Origin: Agelaius tricolor | Taxonomy: Eukaryota; Chordata; Aves; Passeriformes; Icteridae | NCBI GenBank assembly: GCA_023055355.1 | Contig: JALJCS010000009.1 | Span: 27,305,001 to 27,369,000, forward strand | Reading direction: 5' to 3' | DNA: 64,000 bases | Shown: positions 52,490-64,000 of the stretch, piece after piece | How the letters are laid out: every line of letters starts with the position of its first letter | How positions within the stretch are numbered: the first letter of the stretch is position 1 | Translations under genes and position numbers: made by a program | Notes under the pieces: generated by a model | Told to the model about the DNA's origin: nothing | What the model saw: only the letters and a program-made list of their open reading frames with translations | The model's database searches: none

Positions 52490-54630
52490 ATGGGATCCTG
52501 GCTCTCAATATATAACTTGAAGAAAAGTCTGCTATGATTACTCATCAATCCTTGTGGTAAACTTCTGTTTCCTGTCATGCCCTTCTACAGACTTCTCATA
52601 TCTCACTTCCCAAATTCTGCTGCCCTCAACCAGAAAGTTGCTTCCAAAGTATCCTAATGACATCTTAAATTATTCTTCCCTACCTAAAGTATATAGCTGT
52701 CTAATTTCTGGTTCTGAATGAATTTCTATAGTAAAGATCTTCTATTATGACAACTTAAAGTTGGACTTTTCTTATTTAGAAGAGAGTTTGCTCTCTTCCA
52801 GAATCTCCTCTATCCTGTTGCATCTCTTATTTTTTTGGCTTATACAGCAATCTTGTATCCAGTACACTGCAAGTTTGCACATTTTCTATGTCTTAATATC
52901 CTCTTGTCTTTGCATCAGATTTGAGCACCACTTCCTTTACATTTGAGGCCTGACACTGCTTACATTTTGCCTATTTATCTCTCCAGTCTTCTTATCTTTA
53001 TTTACATAAACATATCTTCTTTCTCTCCATGCCCTTCTCTAAAAAAAAGCTATAGTATCTGTTCACATGCATTACTAATTCCACGGTCAATGGTAAATAC
53101 TGAGATAATAAAGCAGTGTTACTGTGAATAGCACACTGAAAACCTCAGAACAGTCAAGAGGAGTGTCAAAATCCTATATTGAATGTTAAAAATCAAGTGG
53201 ATAAAAATATACAGAACACCCTCCCACAAAAAGCAGTAGTCAATGAGATGTTCCTGAGACAGAGATCATCCATCTGAATTTGTGTTTTGCATTATTTTCC
53301 TTATATGATCATTATTAGTCTTTCTTTTACTTCTTTAAATAAGACTTTAATTCACACTCCTCTGTTCCAGTGAACATCAATGCAGACCATTTTGGAACAT
53401 CTGTCTGATCGAACAAAACCAGAACACCAGACTGCAGTCATCAGAACAGTTTAAACACAGTGTGCAGTTCAAGTGCCTGAGCAGTTAATTTCCTGTCAAC
53501 TTTAATCTGTTTTCTGTCTTTTCCTCTTATGTCTCTGTCCTCACTGCTAATTATTCTGACTTGGAGCTTTAATAGCCAAGGCCTTTTCTCTACCACTGAC
53601 CACATAATTGTGCTGGGGAAATGCTGTGGCTTAGGAAAGGAGAGGGACCCTGGAGTTTAAAATTATTTTATCAGTTGAGGAAGTGGAGAAACTGATACAA
53701 TATTATTTTAAAATAACCCACACCAGAGTATTCTGAAAAAAAACCAACCCCCAAACATATTTTTCAGTGAAAGTGGTGGGCGACATTCAATTTCTGGTGA
53801 CAAGTATTTAACACAGACTTTTCGTTCTGAAACATCTTCACCCTTCCCCTCTGAACAAGGGCAAGTCTCTTCTTCATTCTGATTGCAAGATTAAGTATTA
53901 CCTGTTCTTATCCACAATAATTGTTTTTTCCATTTTTTAATTCATAAACAAGGAAAAGAGAAAAGCAGTTTAAGACAAAGCTAAATTAAATTCATCACTT
54001 CTCTTTAAAATACTGATTTAACCTCATATTCTTGAGGTAGCTTTTCCTCAAAGGGCACCCCAGTTTCTTATTCAAAGACATTATTTTTCTGTGGAAATTT
54101 TCAGTAGAATTACTGTTTTCAGTAGCAGAGTGAGCCACAGGATTTTGCAGCTCTTAATTCAAACCATGCAGGACTAACATAATACTCACATGTGCTTTAC
54201 CTAAATCATTCTCATCTACACAAAACTCCCGTCTGTCCTATTTGTGTTCCCACACTGCTCAGCATCTTCCCCATGGTACCAACATTTATGCTGCTTTATG
54301 CATCCCATCTTTTTACTCTCACCACCCTCACGGGCTGGCTCCTCTCTTCTCCATGAAGCATCTCCACTTTTGCTGGCACAAAAGTTATAGCACTTGGTGA
54401 AAAAAAATGTAAAAGGAAGGAACCTTATTTAACTTTGAAAACAAGTCTCTGTGCACAAAGAGTGCTGCATTTCTTTACAGCTTCTAGTACCCATCAAATT
54501 CCACCAGATGTCGCCTGGTGAAATTTCAGTATACAAACTTCTCCACTGCTGCTCAATGGATAGCCCATCCTCTGGGATAACACATTTAATCAGTGAGGGG
54601 TAATGGCCAAGCAACTTCACCTGGCAAAAG
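52490..54630. other. Intergenic DNA with no recognised gene
   Basis: AT-rich sequence with only short open frames and no repeat family recognised. Confidence 0.5.
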
Positions 54631-54639
54631 GAGTGAGAA

Positions 54640-54845
54640 TGTGTGAACGAAACAGCCCTGCAGACACTGAGGTCAGAAAACGAAGGGCAGGAGATGTTCT
54701 AGGTGCTGGAGCAGCAATTCCCCTGCAGTCCCTGGTGCAGAGATCTACTTGCAGCCCATGGAGCAGCCCCACACTGGAGCAGGTGGATGTCTCAGAGGAG
54801 GCTGTGACCCCATGGGAAGCCTGCACTAGATTAAGGGCACATAAT
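54640..54845 (+). repeat. Probable CR1 5'-region fragment
   Basis: GC-richer segment with GCAGCCCATGGAGCAGCCCC, ACTGGAGCAGGTGGATGT and GGCTGTGACCCCATGGGAAG. This phrase pattern is found near the 5' region of avian CR1 elements. It gives a spurious open frame. Orientation and borders are approximate. Confidence 0.55.
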
Positions 54846-55838
54846 AGTGAATTGTTTTTTGTTTCTGTTTTCCAGAGAAAAATGTAATTTCAGCTGTGCC
54901 AAAAAACCCCATAATTGCTCAATATTTCAGCTTTTGTACAAATTTCTGCCCCTTCAAATTAGATCAGTTTCTAAACAAAAGCATCATTTAAATGTGAAGT
55001 ATCAGTGTTTCATTTTGGAAATATTTACTGCTTCCTTGTTTCAAACCTCCAGAATGAGACATTCTGCAATTTTCCTGAAAACTATCCCATATTCACAATT
55101 TTTTTCAGATTCTGCAAAAAATGAGTTTTGTATTTGTAATATTTTAGCTGGCAAGGGTGGAGATGCAGTAAGAGTACACCTACAACTTAATTAAGAGTTC
55201 ACAAGGTCTGAACTTAAAAGTTCACATGAGGCTGTGTATATATATGGGAAGTGTAGAATTCCATGTGCTAAGTAGGTACTTAAGAGAGAAATAATTGAAA
55301 ATGTCACTACAGAGAAGATTTAAGACTGCTTTTTTTTTTTTTTTTTTGAGGAAGACATGTAGAAGAATTTTCATGGAGGTTGTGACAAAGATGTGATAAA
55401 CAACTAGCAGAAGTAAAAGCAGTGAGAAACATGAAGTCTCTCTCTAGTTTCCCAAGACTAAGATTTCCTTTTTGATATTAAACTCAGCATTGAATAATCT
55501 CCTCTGGTTTTACTCTCTGAACTCTGCTGCAGGTTTATCTTCACTCATTGGCCTCCTTAGGAGAGCCAATGAACGGAAGGCAGAATTGCTCAGCCTGCTT
55601 CCTCAGTGTTTGCCTGGGTTCTCAGCACAGGAAGCTCTGAAAAGTCAGAAGGAGGAACCTCTCCAGCTTTGAGGAGCCAGTCAGCCCAGAGCATGCACAG
55701 CTAAAGGAGAGGCATGGGAAAGGGGGAGAGGAAACACTGACACTGGATGCTGAGGATGTATTGGCAGGCAAGAAATACTCCCCATGACCACAGTTAAGTT
55801 GGTGGAGGGATGGATGGAGTGAGGAAGCTGCCTGAGCC

Positions 55839-55926
55839 ATGAAAACAGGAACCAACATGAAGATTGCTGGGAAGACCATGTATGTTTTTGTGCTGCTCAC
55901 CGTCACCATGGTCATGAGATTAGCAG
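55839..55926 (+). CDS. Signal-peptide exon of a second CD200R-like gene (rest not in window)
   Basis: The exon starts at ATG 55839 (or ATG 55857), encodes a Lys-containing n-region and a hydrophobic core (MYVFVLLTVTMVM), and ends in phase 1 at a strong donor (GCAG|GTGAGT). From 55857 it aligns codon for codon, without gaps, with the last 23 codons of CD200R exon 1 (27987-28056), and similarity continues upstream into non-coding sequence. It is therefore a duplicated first exon of the CD200R family. I found no IgV, IgC2 or transmembrane exon in the remaining 8 kb. The other exons may lie beyond the right edge, or this is a relic. Confidence 0.55.
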
Positions 55927-55929
55927 GTG

Positions 55930-58900
55930 AGTCTAACTGGACCAATTGGCCATTGGGATGTAAGAATGGGAAATGTGCACAGCTCCTTTCTTTATAAAAG
56001 CTATAAATAGTTCTATGGCTTTAATTAAGTGCTAAAAATTATAATGCACAGTTAAGATATGCTTTCCCAATACCCACTCCTGCTCATCTTTTCTTAGTGG
56101 TCACAAGGCTGCCAGGTATTTTCCCTGTGGCTTCTATGTAGGCAACTGCGTAATGACCCTTAGCTGGGAACATACAATTTGTCACAAATGGCCTTTTTAC
56201 TAAGACCTCCAAATCACATCATCTGAGAAAATGAATCTTTTGACACCCTAAAAATATGCCTGGGACAGTGTTTGGGAACTTGAAGCTTTTGGACATGTAG
56301 TTTCTGCTGAAGAGAGGCTGCAGGCACTTTGAAATAGGGCAGGGATCTCTCAGACCTTTCAGAGGAGAAGTGGAAGGTCTCTGATGTGCTGATAGAGGGG
56401 AGCAGCTTCTGGAATTTCATTCTATGGTGCATGGCCAGTATGAAGATGGGAAAGGCTTTTGTACCAAGGGCAATGGCAGTCCAAATTTTCTGTCTTTTAG
56501 TGTAGTTGACTTCATTTTAATACAGTTTAGCTACAGCAGTTAATGTTTCCCACATACTGCTCATTTGCATTTTCAGAGCTTATGTTTTTCCAGACACTAT
56601 AAAGCAATCCAGGGATTTGATAATGGAGCTAAGGATTTGAGGAGCAGTTCCAGAAACTTAAACTGTTTCTGTATAGGAGGAGGAAGGCAGATAGGCCCAT
56701 GAGATCCAAATTAAACTTTGGACATCTCTGAATAATATGTAACATGCATGTGTCCATTCCTATTATGGACAGATAGAACTAAACTACATGGACATGAGTT
56801 ACTTCATTCCTATTGGTCAGAAAATAAAAATATCTCCTTTGTATTTTGTATTTTAAAGCAAAACAGATGCAGTCATTTTTGGTAGTGATGGAACACCCAT
56901 CTATAATGTCTGGTGTGATGAGGAGAGGTTCTAAATGGTTACCCCAGTGCTGCCCACTGAAAAATTTAAATACTTCTTGAACATTATTAACATTATTTGG
57001 ATCATTAACCTCACAACAGGCACACTGGTGGTAAAAGATCTGTCCCTATTCTCTAGGTAAGAACTATGTCAAAAGAATACTGAGGAAGCTGCTCAAGTTC
57101 ATGCAGATCAATTATGGTATCATCAAAGACAATCTACATTTTTGAAGACAGTCACTCAAAAAGTAAAGGAGCATGAATACACCACAGAATATTAAAGAAA
57201 AAGTGGGGACACAAAGAGAAATCACACTGGCAAAAGTGATTTTAAAAAATTCAATTTGCTGGAAATATTTTTAAAAAGTCCAATGCCAAAAAGTGGAGAG
57301 TTGTCACCCTAAGGTGTTTAGGTTTTAACTTATTGGTGTCTTAGTTAACCAATTATATTGCCCTTCAAAGATTATAGAAAAAGGTGTTCTATTGAAATCT
57401 AATTTCACACCTGAAACCTCTTTCCTCAACCTGCTCCCAATAAAAAGCAGCCTACATTTGATGGGAAGTTTTTATCAAGCACTGCTCCTAAACTTGTTTC
57501 CTTCAGTATGAGGATGGCTCTTCTGAGCAAGATCTAGCAGCAAGAGTTTTTTCCTTCAGAGAGCACAGGCTAAATGTGTCAAGCTGATCTAATGTGCATA
57601 TTCTGTCCAGATAATTTTAGTCTTCAGTGTTGCATGAAGCTCAGAAGGAACTATGTCCCCCCCTTCTGAAGACTAGAGCAAGCTACTCTGAAAGAAATGA
57701 AGTCATGGAAAATTTGTTGTATGTAACCAGACTTTATCTCCATTAACATTTTCCTTAACATTTCCTCAGCGTGTTGTTTTGTGTGACTGGGTTAGTTTTT
57801 ACCACAGCAGATGGAGCAGCTCAGAAAAAAGGCTGAGGTTGCTTCCTAATTGTCATACCTAGATCTGCCCTCAGGAAGAGTTGGATAATAAGCTACTGAA
57901 GTTGTTGGAGCATGATCTCTACTAAAAATCCTTTTGTGACAATCCTCAGTAGCAGCAGTGAAAAAGACTCAGAATTAAAATATTTTTGATAATGCTCTGA
58001 AGGTTTCTCTAGTTTAGCTAAGCACACGACACCTCAAGTGGTTGTGTATACTCCAAGGGAGAATGGTAAGGACAGGCAAGGTCTTCCATGAAAAGTCCAT
58101 GCAATAAATCTCTTTTTATTGAAATAACATTTACAGCATTTGACTGGGTACATACTGCCTCTGTAGTTTATCCTGTGACAATGGATATGTGCAAGTGCTT
58201 CACAGGAAGCTGCAAGAAATCCATTATCAGTAATGAGATGCGATTCCCTATGGTTGTTCAATTTTATCAATAGTGAAAAACTGAAGTCGGTGACATTGTG
58301 CTGGAATAATAGACTATGAGGTGAATGAAGTAAAGTTAATTTACAGAGCAACCTAGCTACAGTTCAAGTTTGCCTGCATATATAACTTCCTTGAATGCTA
58401 CTGCTTTCATTTAGTTTCTTTCCTTAATAAAACCAGTACATTCTTTTTCACTAGTACCAATGTTTTGTTGCCTTTTGACTATCTCTGCCCTAATATGTTT
58501 CACTGCATCTGTCTCTGTAGACTTCTATTCTAGTTTATGGTGGAATCTTGCTCCAGATACAAAAAATGATAGCCAAAAAATCTATTATGGTAAACTTTCA
58601 TTTGTCTCCATTTCACTATTTCTTTGCTGCTCCTTTGGGACTGTGTGCTGGAATTATTCTGACTTCTTTTACCCTAAAAGCATCTGAACCCAAGCAGCCT
58701 GTTTTTCTGATCCAAATTCTTTAAAATAATTCTGTACCTTTAAATAAAGCAAAAATTTTCATAGAACACATCTAAACTGCCATAGTCCAATCTTCCAAAC
58801 ACATCCTTATGAAACCAACATTTTATTTTGCTGTGGTCCAAACACAGAGTGCGTTTGTGCCTGAACTTGTCTGCTTTCAAAACCGTGGAAAGAAGGAGTT

Positions 58901-61900
58901 TCAGTCTTCCAAACTGACCGCATACTTCATGACTTACAAAGCAAGCAGATTTTCTTTAACTGTGAGTGCACTTTTTGAGGTAGGTGCTACTTAAAACTCA
59001 CAGTGGATGTATTTTGTATAATGAGGTGCAATCATTCTTAAGAAAAAAGCATAGAGAATTTTCTTATGCTGCCTTATCTTGGTGTTGAATAAGACAATAC
59101 TGGGATGAAAACTGCAATGCTAAGGGTAAGCAAGGTATGACTGTGATTTTGACCATTAAAAGTGAGGTCAGAAGGATGTTTTCATAGCAGTTTGTTATCT
59201 GCTCTCTGCAAAGTATGAAAAAGAAGGCACACAACCTACAGTTTGCAGACAATGATCTATTTTTGTTTAGAATAGTAGGAAAACGCTGCTTAAGCATAAG
59301 TGAAGAGTATTTGTTTTATTTTTCTTCTCACATGGCCGAGAGTAAAAGGCCAAGTTCAGCACATAGAACAAAATATAAAACAATCTGTGTCTGTTTCTAC
59401 ACTGAGAACTGGAAGCACTTTGTCACTTGTGATGTCACAGTGCTACTCTGAAAGCAATACTATCCAAGGCACTTTCACATCCAGTGCAAATCCCTTTTGC
59501 CCTCTTCCATTCCAGCTCACATTCTGCAAGAAGGAAGATTTATTTACTTACTTTGCACAGTTCAGAAGTAGCAAAGTTCAAAGTTTACAGCCAGACTGAT
59601 ATACTGTGTGACAGCTTATTAAGCTCAGTGATGATTTAGTATCAGCTGAGGATTTGGCCAACAGTGTTTGTTCTCTTCATTTAAGAAGTGTACCCATCCT
59701 TTTTTTTTTCCCCTACAGTCATACTATATTGAGACATAACTGGTTTACATGGGGATAAATCAATGAATTGCTGGATCAAATTGCAGGCATTTTATTAGAA
59801 AACACTTTTCACAAACAATTTGAGCACCAAAACAAGTATCCATTTTATTGAAAAGCTGATTTAAATACTGATTAAGACATGGTTCTGTATTTGACTTTCC
59901 AGTCAAAATTTGTTGGACTACCTATTTTTTATTATGATGACATTTTTAGCTACTGAATTTCAGCACACATCTAACATTCTACTCATCAAGGTCAACTGAT
60001 TTTTCTTGTGTGACAGATCAATTCTTTATACTAATAACACTGTGTTCTTCCTGCTTTCAACAAATTTCCTCACACACTGCTGATACAGCCAATGCCATTA
60101 GTAAAAACTTAAATGGAATTACGGCAAAAATCAGCTGCTGAGAAACATTATCAGCAAGCTACCTTAAAACTGGCACCACCATTTAATTGCCTTTTCTTTC
60201 TCTCCTTAACCCAGTTCTTTATTCATCCCTTGAACAGTTGTAGTCCCTGTAGTTGTCCCTTTATTCTTTCAGCTTAATTTTTTTCAAGGGGACACTGTAT
60301 CAAACACATCTCTACCTAAGTGAGCTTTAGCATCTTTTCATTGCCTTCAAAATCAGCTGTCTTGAAAGACTGCTTGAAAAGATACTGGAGAATGCTTAAG
60401 AGAATTGAAAGATCATAGAAAAATTACACACTAGGAGCTGGCAACTGCAAAGGTATATTCCACCTTGAGAGGGAAGTCTGAAACCTTGGGATCACTATTG
60501 ACTGCTATCAGTGTCCTCAGCCCTCTGCAACATATAATGAGTCATGTTGAAGTTTGCAATCTTAAAAAATCCAGCCATTCTATGAGCACTTCATATTGCA
60601 AAACCAATGACAAAGAGCGTGAGATTACTATCTCAGTTTGCATGAAGCAGCAAGAAAAAGTGATAATACTTAATACTTTTCTTGGTGGCAAGAAAAGTAC
60701 TGCAAGTGGCATGGTAGTGGCAACAGAAAATAAATGTGTTAAAAGAAGAACAAAATAACAATTTTGAGTATAAGGAAAAAAGGAATTTTGACGATAAAGG
60801 AAATTCCTAACTAGAATGAAATGAAAATAAGACATCTTTTCAAGGAATAATGAAAACTATGGGTAAAAGAGTATGAGCGTGAAACTAGCAATAAAGGTAT
60901 AAGTCTTTTAATGTGTCCTTTTAAAGATACATCTGTGCTCAAAAAGCTGTGATCTAGGTTTCAAGAAACAGAGGCTTATGAACTTAGGTCAGCTATTTGA
61001 TGTGTTTCTATAATGAAATTTAATGTAGTCTAACTACTCGCTTCTCACCCGAAACACAGGAAAGGTTTTTAGCCCACACTCCATCCTGTGCTGCTGTGAC
61101 TATGTTTTCAAAGTCACAAATCTACACTATATAAGAATCTGTCAGTACATCAGCAATTCCTACCCTAGTACAAAGCACTTCTCTTTCATTTCATTCCAGA
61201 CAAGCCTTGCTGGGTGTCACAGGAACTCTGTGGCAGTAGAAGGGGAAAACAGATGCAGAACCAGACTTGTATCTGAACTCTTCCAAGCATCCACTGTTGC
61301 CTTTTTGCTTATGACTTGCTGTGACTCATATACTACATTCATTCCAAGATACAGTTAGTCATTGGCTGTGGTATGATCATTGTTTCAGTTCATTATATCT
61401 CTAAGTTTAATACCTACAGAGGGTGTAGGGGGATGATGCATCAAAATGCTCTGGTAAATTATTACTGTAAGAAATAAAGAATCAAGAGGATGTCTGAGAA
61501 ATATGTCTGAGAAAGTAAAGTAGTCTCTTTATAGTGCAAAAAACTCTTTAATAGTTAAATTTTGCAAGAGACTGTCATGGAAATTGAGGCAATAAAAATT
61601 TCTACTGTGGTTTAAAACCTGCTATAAAGAATAACAGAGGCTGGAAATCTTTCATGTTTGAAAGCAGCACTTTCAACCTGCATAACTGTCTCTGATTTTG
61701 CAGTGATTCCCCTCAAAAGTTTAGTGGCTTTACAATCAAATGTTCCTGTTTTTAAAATCTTTGTTCTTTCAATGTGAGAAAGTCTCTGAGAAATAGGAGA
61801 AATGACAAAATAAGTGATACTGAAAAGAAGCTAGTGTGACTCTTATTCATGACAGCTTTCAAACACTGCATAAACCAAACAGAAAAAAACCGAGCAAATT

Positions 61901-62910
61901 TTTTCCCCCAGTCTTTTCAAATTACAGTAACCTTACAATGACAACAATAACCAGCACATTTTTGAAAGACAAATGTGAACTGCTCAACCGAGTTTGTTTT
62001 TCCATAAAAGTGGAATCTGTCAGTGCGTTGGAATGTGCACTTAGTGCACTGCAATAGAGCTTGAGAACCTTCTCAGACATGGCTTGAAGTATTCTGCAAC
62101 AGTCAAGGAGACACAATGAGAGATGACATAATTAGATCTCAGAGGCTGCAGTCAAACTGGAGAACCTCAGTCTAAAGGCCTGCTACGACCAGATGAGTCT
62201 TCAAGGTGAAATCTGATCACAATGGATTTGCATTCACAACCAAAATGAAATGGTTCAGTCTGGTGCTGTACAGAACTCCCAGAACCTGACTCCTCTGTTT
62301 TCCACATCAGTGTGACAGACAGCATGTACTTCTGGTTTCCTGAGCTCTGCTCTTTCTGGCTAACAGAAAAAATGATTGCTGTTTTCCAGAGTCAACTCAA
62401 TTGTGAAGAACATAACTGAAAATGAGATGTTATTTAAAATAAATAGGCAACCCTTTATTTCTTATCTCTTGTGTGCAATGAAATAACAGTGCTGACATTT
62501 AATTACCATCCCATTTAATGCACCAAGATGAGCTTGATAGCTCACACCTTCAAATCTCTTGTTCTCTGCAGGCCCACAGAAGTTGAGGCCTTGTTGCACT
62601 AATTATTCCCTTTTTCAGCCACAGCCAGCTGTCAGTTCAGTTCAGATGTAAGATGAGATTTCACCTCAAGAGCTGTAGCTGTGCAAAATGCTGGTCAGAG
62701 CCTCCGAGAAGAAAAATGCTGATGTGGATGCCATAAATCTGCCTTAACACACTGGTCACAAACCAATTGATTATCACAGAGGAAACAGCAGCAAATGACT
62801 TTTAGCCACTTTGCAGCATGAAAAGACCATTCCAGAAGACAATGGTGTGGTGAGAGGTCTGAATTAAAATACTTGCAGCACTGAACATTTTCTCTTTAAC
62901 AGAAATGGAA
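55930..62910. other. AT-rich sequence downstream of the CD200R-like first exon; no further exon found
   Basis: I checked both strands for the IgV pattern (Trp, NxT, YxC) and for IgC2 and membrane exons and found none. If the first exon at 55.8 kb is used, this is its first intron. Open frames are under 110 codons and unlike known proteins. Confidence 0.5.
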
Positions 62911-62913
62911 TAC

Positions 62914-63454
62914 TGTGCTGGTTTTTAGCAGGGAGAGAACTCATTTTCTTCATAGTGGTTTCTATGGAGCTGGATTTGTGCTGGAAACTGTGTTGACATT
63001 ACAGAGATGTTTTGAGCAGTGCTTACACAGAGCCAAGGCCTTTTCTGATTGTCACACCACCACTGAGTGGACTGTGGTCCAAAAGAGCTGGAAAGGAACA
63101 CAGCCAGGACAGCTGACCCCAACTGGCCATAGGGATATTCCAGACCATGTGGCATCATGCTCAGCACATAAAACTGGGGGAAGAACAAAGAAGGGATGCT
63201 TGGATGTGTGATGTTTGTCTTCCCAAGTCACCATTATGCATGATACAGTCCTGCTTTCCTGTAAATGGCTGAACACCTACCTGCCTTTGAGATGTTTTGT
63301 TCTTCTTGTGTGCATAGCTTTTGCTTTACCTATTAACCTCTTGAGTTTTCTCACCTTTCTGATTCTCTCCCCATCCCACTGTAGGGGGAGTCTACGAGAG
63401 AGAGAGCTTGTGGCTGTGTGGGGCTTTGTTGCCAGCTGGGATTAAACTACAAGA
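62914..63454 (+). mobile_element. Solo ERVL-type LTR with 5-bp target duplication
   Basis: Begins TGTGCTGGTTTTTAGCAGGG and contains the family blocks ACACAGCCAGGACAGCTGAC, GGGATATTCCAGACCATGTG, a TATA-like ACATAAAAC and TTTGTCTTCCCAAGTCACCA. It ends in a degenerate GATTAAACTACAAGA where the family ends in GGTTAAACCACGACA. Flanks aatac (62909-62913) and aacac (63455-63459) fit a 5-bp target duplication with one mismatch. There is no internal region. Confidence 0.82.
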
Positions 63455-63459
63455 AACAC

Positions 63460-64000
63460 TTCTGCTTGTTTAGTTCTCCTGTAGAGTAGACATACACCCT
63501 CTAGGTTTAGTGAAATTCCCAGAGGAAAGGGGAGATTGCAGCTTCCCTCAGAGCTCCTGAGTACATATCCAAGAACACAGGCTGGGCAGGCAGCATAAGG
63601 AGGACAAAGAAAGCAGATCAGGAGACCTTGGCAAAGGACTTGATTGTAGCAGGCCCACAAGAAATAATGGAAGTGAGGGAAAAGGAGTTCAGGTGTGATC
63701 ATGTAAAAATGTGCAACCTGACAAGTCAGCAAAAGGGTGTGGAGTAGAAAAGAGGACTGAGGGAAAGAACCTGTTCTTTAGGGGCAGAGGGACCAAAGGA
63801 GATTTATTTTCGTGTCTTTACTTTCATAAGTAAAGCCAGCAATTCTGTGTCCCCTGCAGACCTGTCACTTTATGATGTATTGATTTATATTCTAATAAAA
63901 TATACTTTTAGATACTTAATGGTTTTTGGTATGCTGATTAGAAAGAGAAAGCAGAATATGTCCAACTTCAATCCAATGAGAGGTCTTACCAACAACTTCA
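63460..64000. other. Right end of the window, no recognised gene
   Basis: About 540 bp of sequence with no supported exon or repeat family. Confidence 0.5.

Noticed and set aside
54603..54887. 94-codon frame considered as a gene
   Set aside because: The sequence matches phrases of the avian CR1 5' region rather than a host gene.

Overview
The window is vertebrate nuclear DNA, most likely from a bird and plausibly a passerine. It holds intron-split genes with GT/AG borders, CpG-island promoters, many CR1 LINE fragments and avian-type endogenous retrovirus LTRs. All exon models were built by hand from splice sites and reading phase. They are predictions without transcript support.

Gene-dense left third (about 1.8-20.8 kb). 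A Spire-type KIND-domain gene lies on the minus strand (exons 4384 down to 1844) and runs off the left edge. Head-to-head with it on the plus strand is a complete NEPRO gene (9 exons, 5638-11090, 546 aa). TAF13 (4 exons, 14010-12217, 124 aa) converges on NEPRO tail-to-tail on the minus strand. GTPBP8 (6 exons, 20795-18048, 275 aa) follows on the minus strand. NEPRO, TAF13 and GTPBP8 each start in a CpG island. NEPRO and GTPBP8 are also neighbours in human (3q13.2), next to CD200R1. TAF13 (human 1p13.3) and the Spire-like gene are not part of that human block.

Middle (about 21-33 kb). A CR1 LINE abuts the GTPBP8 promoter. It is followed by AT-rich intergenic DNA with a perfect 22-unit TATTA array. 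A CD200 receptor gene lies on the plus strand (27918-32959), with signal-peptide, IgV, IgC2, transmembrane and tail exons. Its cytoplasmic tail may instead continue in a cryptic exon carrying tyrosines.

Right half (about 33-64 kb). This part is gene-poor. It contains two solo LTRs with plausible 5-bp target duplications, one LTR fragment, a long decayed CR1 and simple repeats. The only coding signal is one exon at 55.8 kb that is clearly paralogous to the signal-peptide exon of CD200R. It suggests a second, tandem CD200R gene whose other exons lie past the right edge, or a relic.

The encoded functions are mixed: actin nucleation (Spire-like), nucleolar RNA processing (NEPRO), transcription initiation (TAF13), mitochondrial ribosome assembly (GTPBP8) and myeloid immune inhibition (CD200R). 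No bacterial-type system, CRISPR array, tRNA or rRNA gene was seen.
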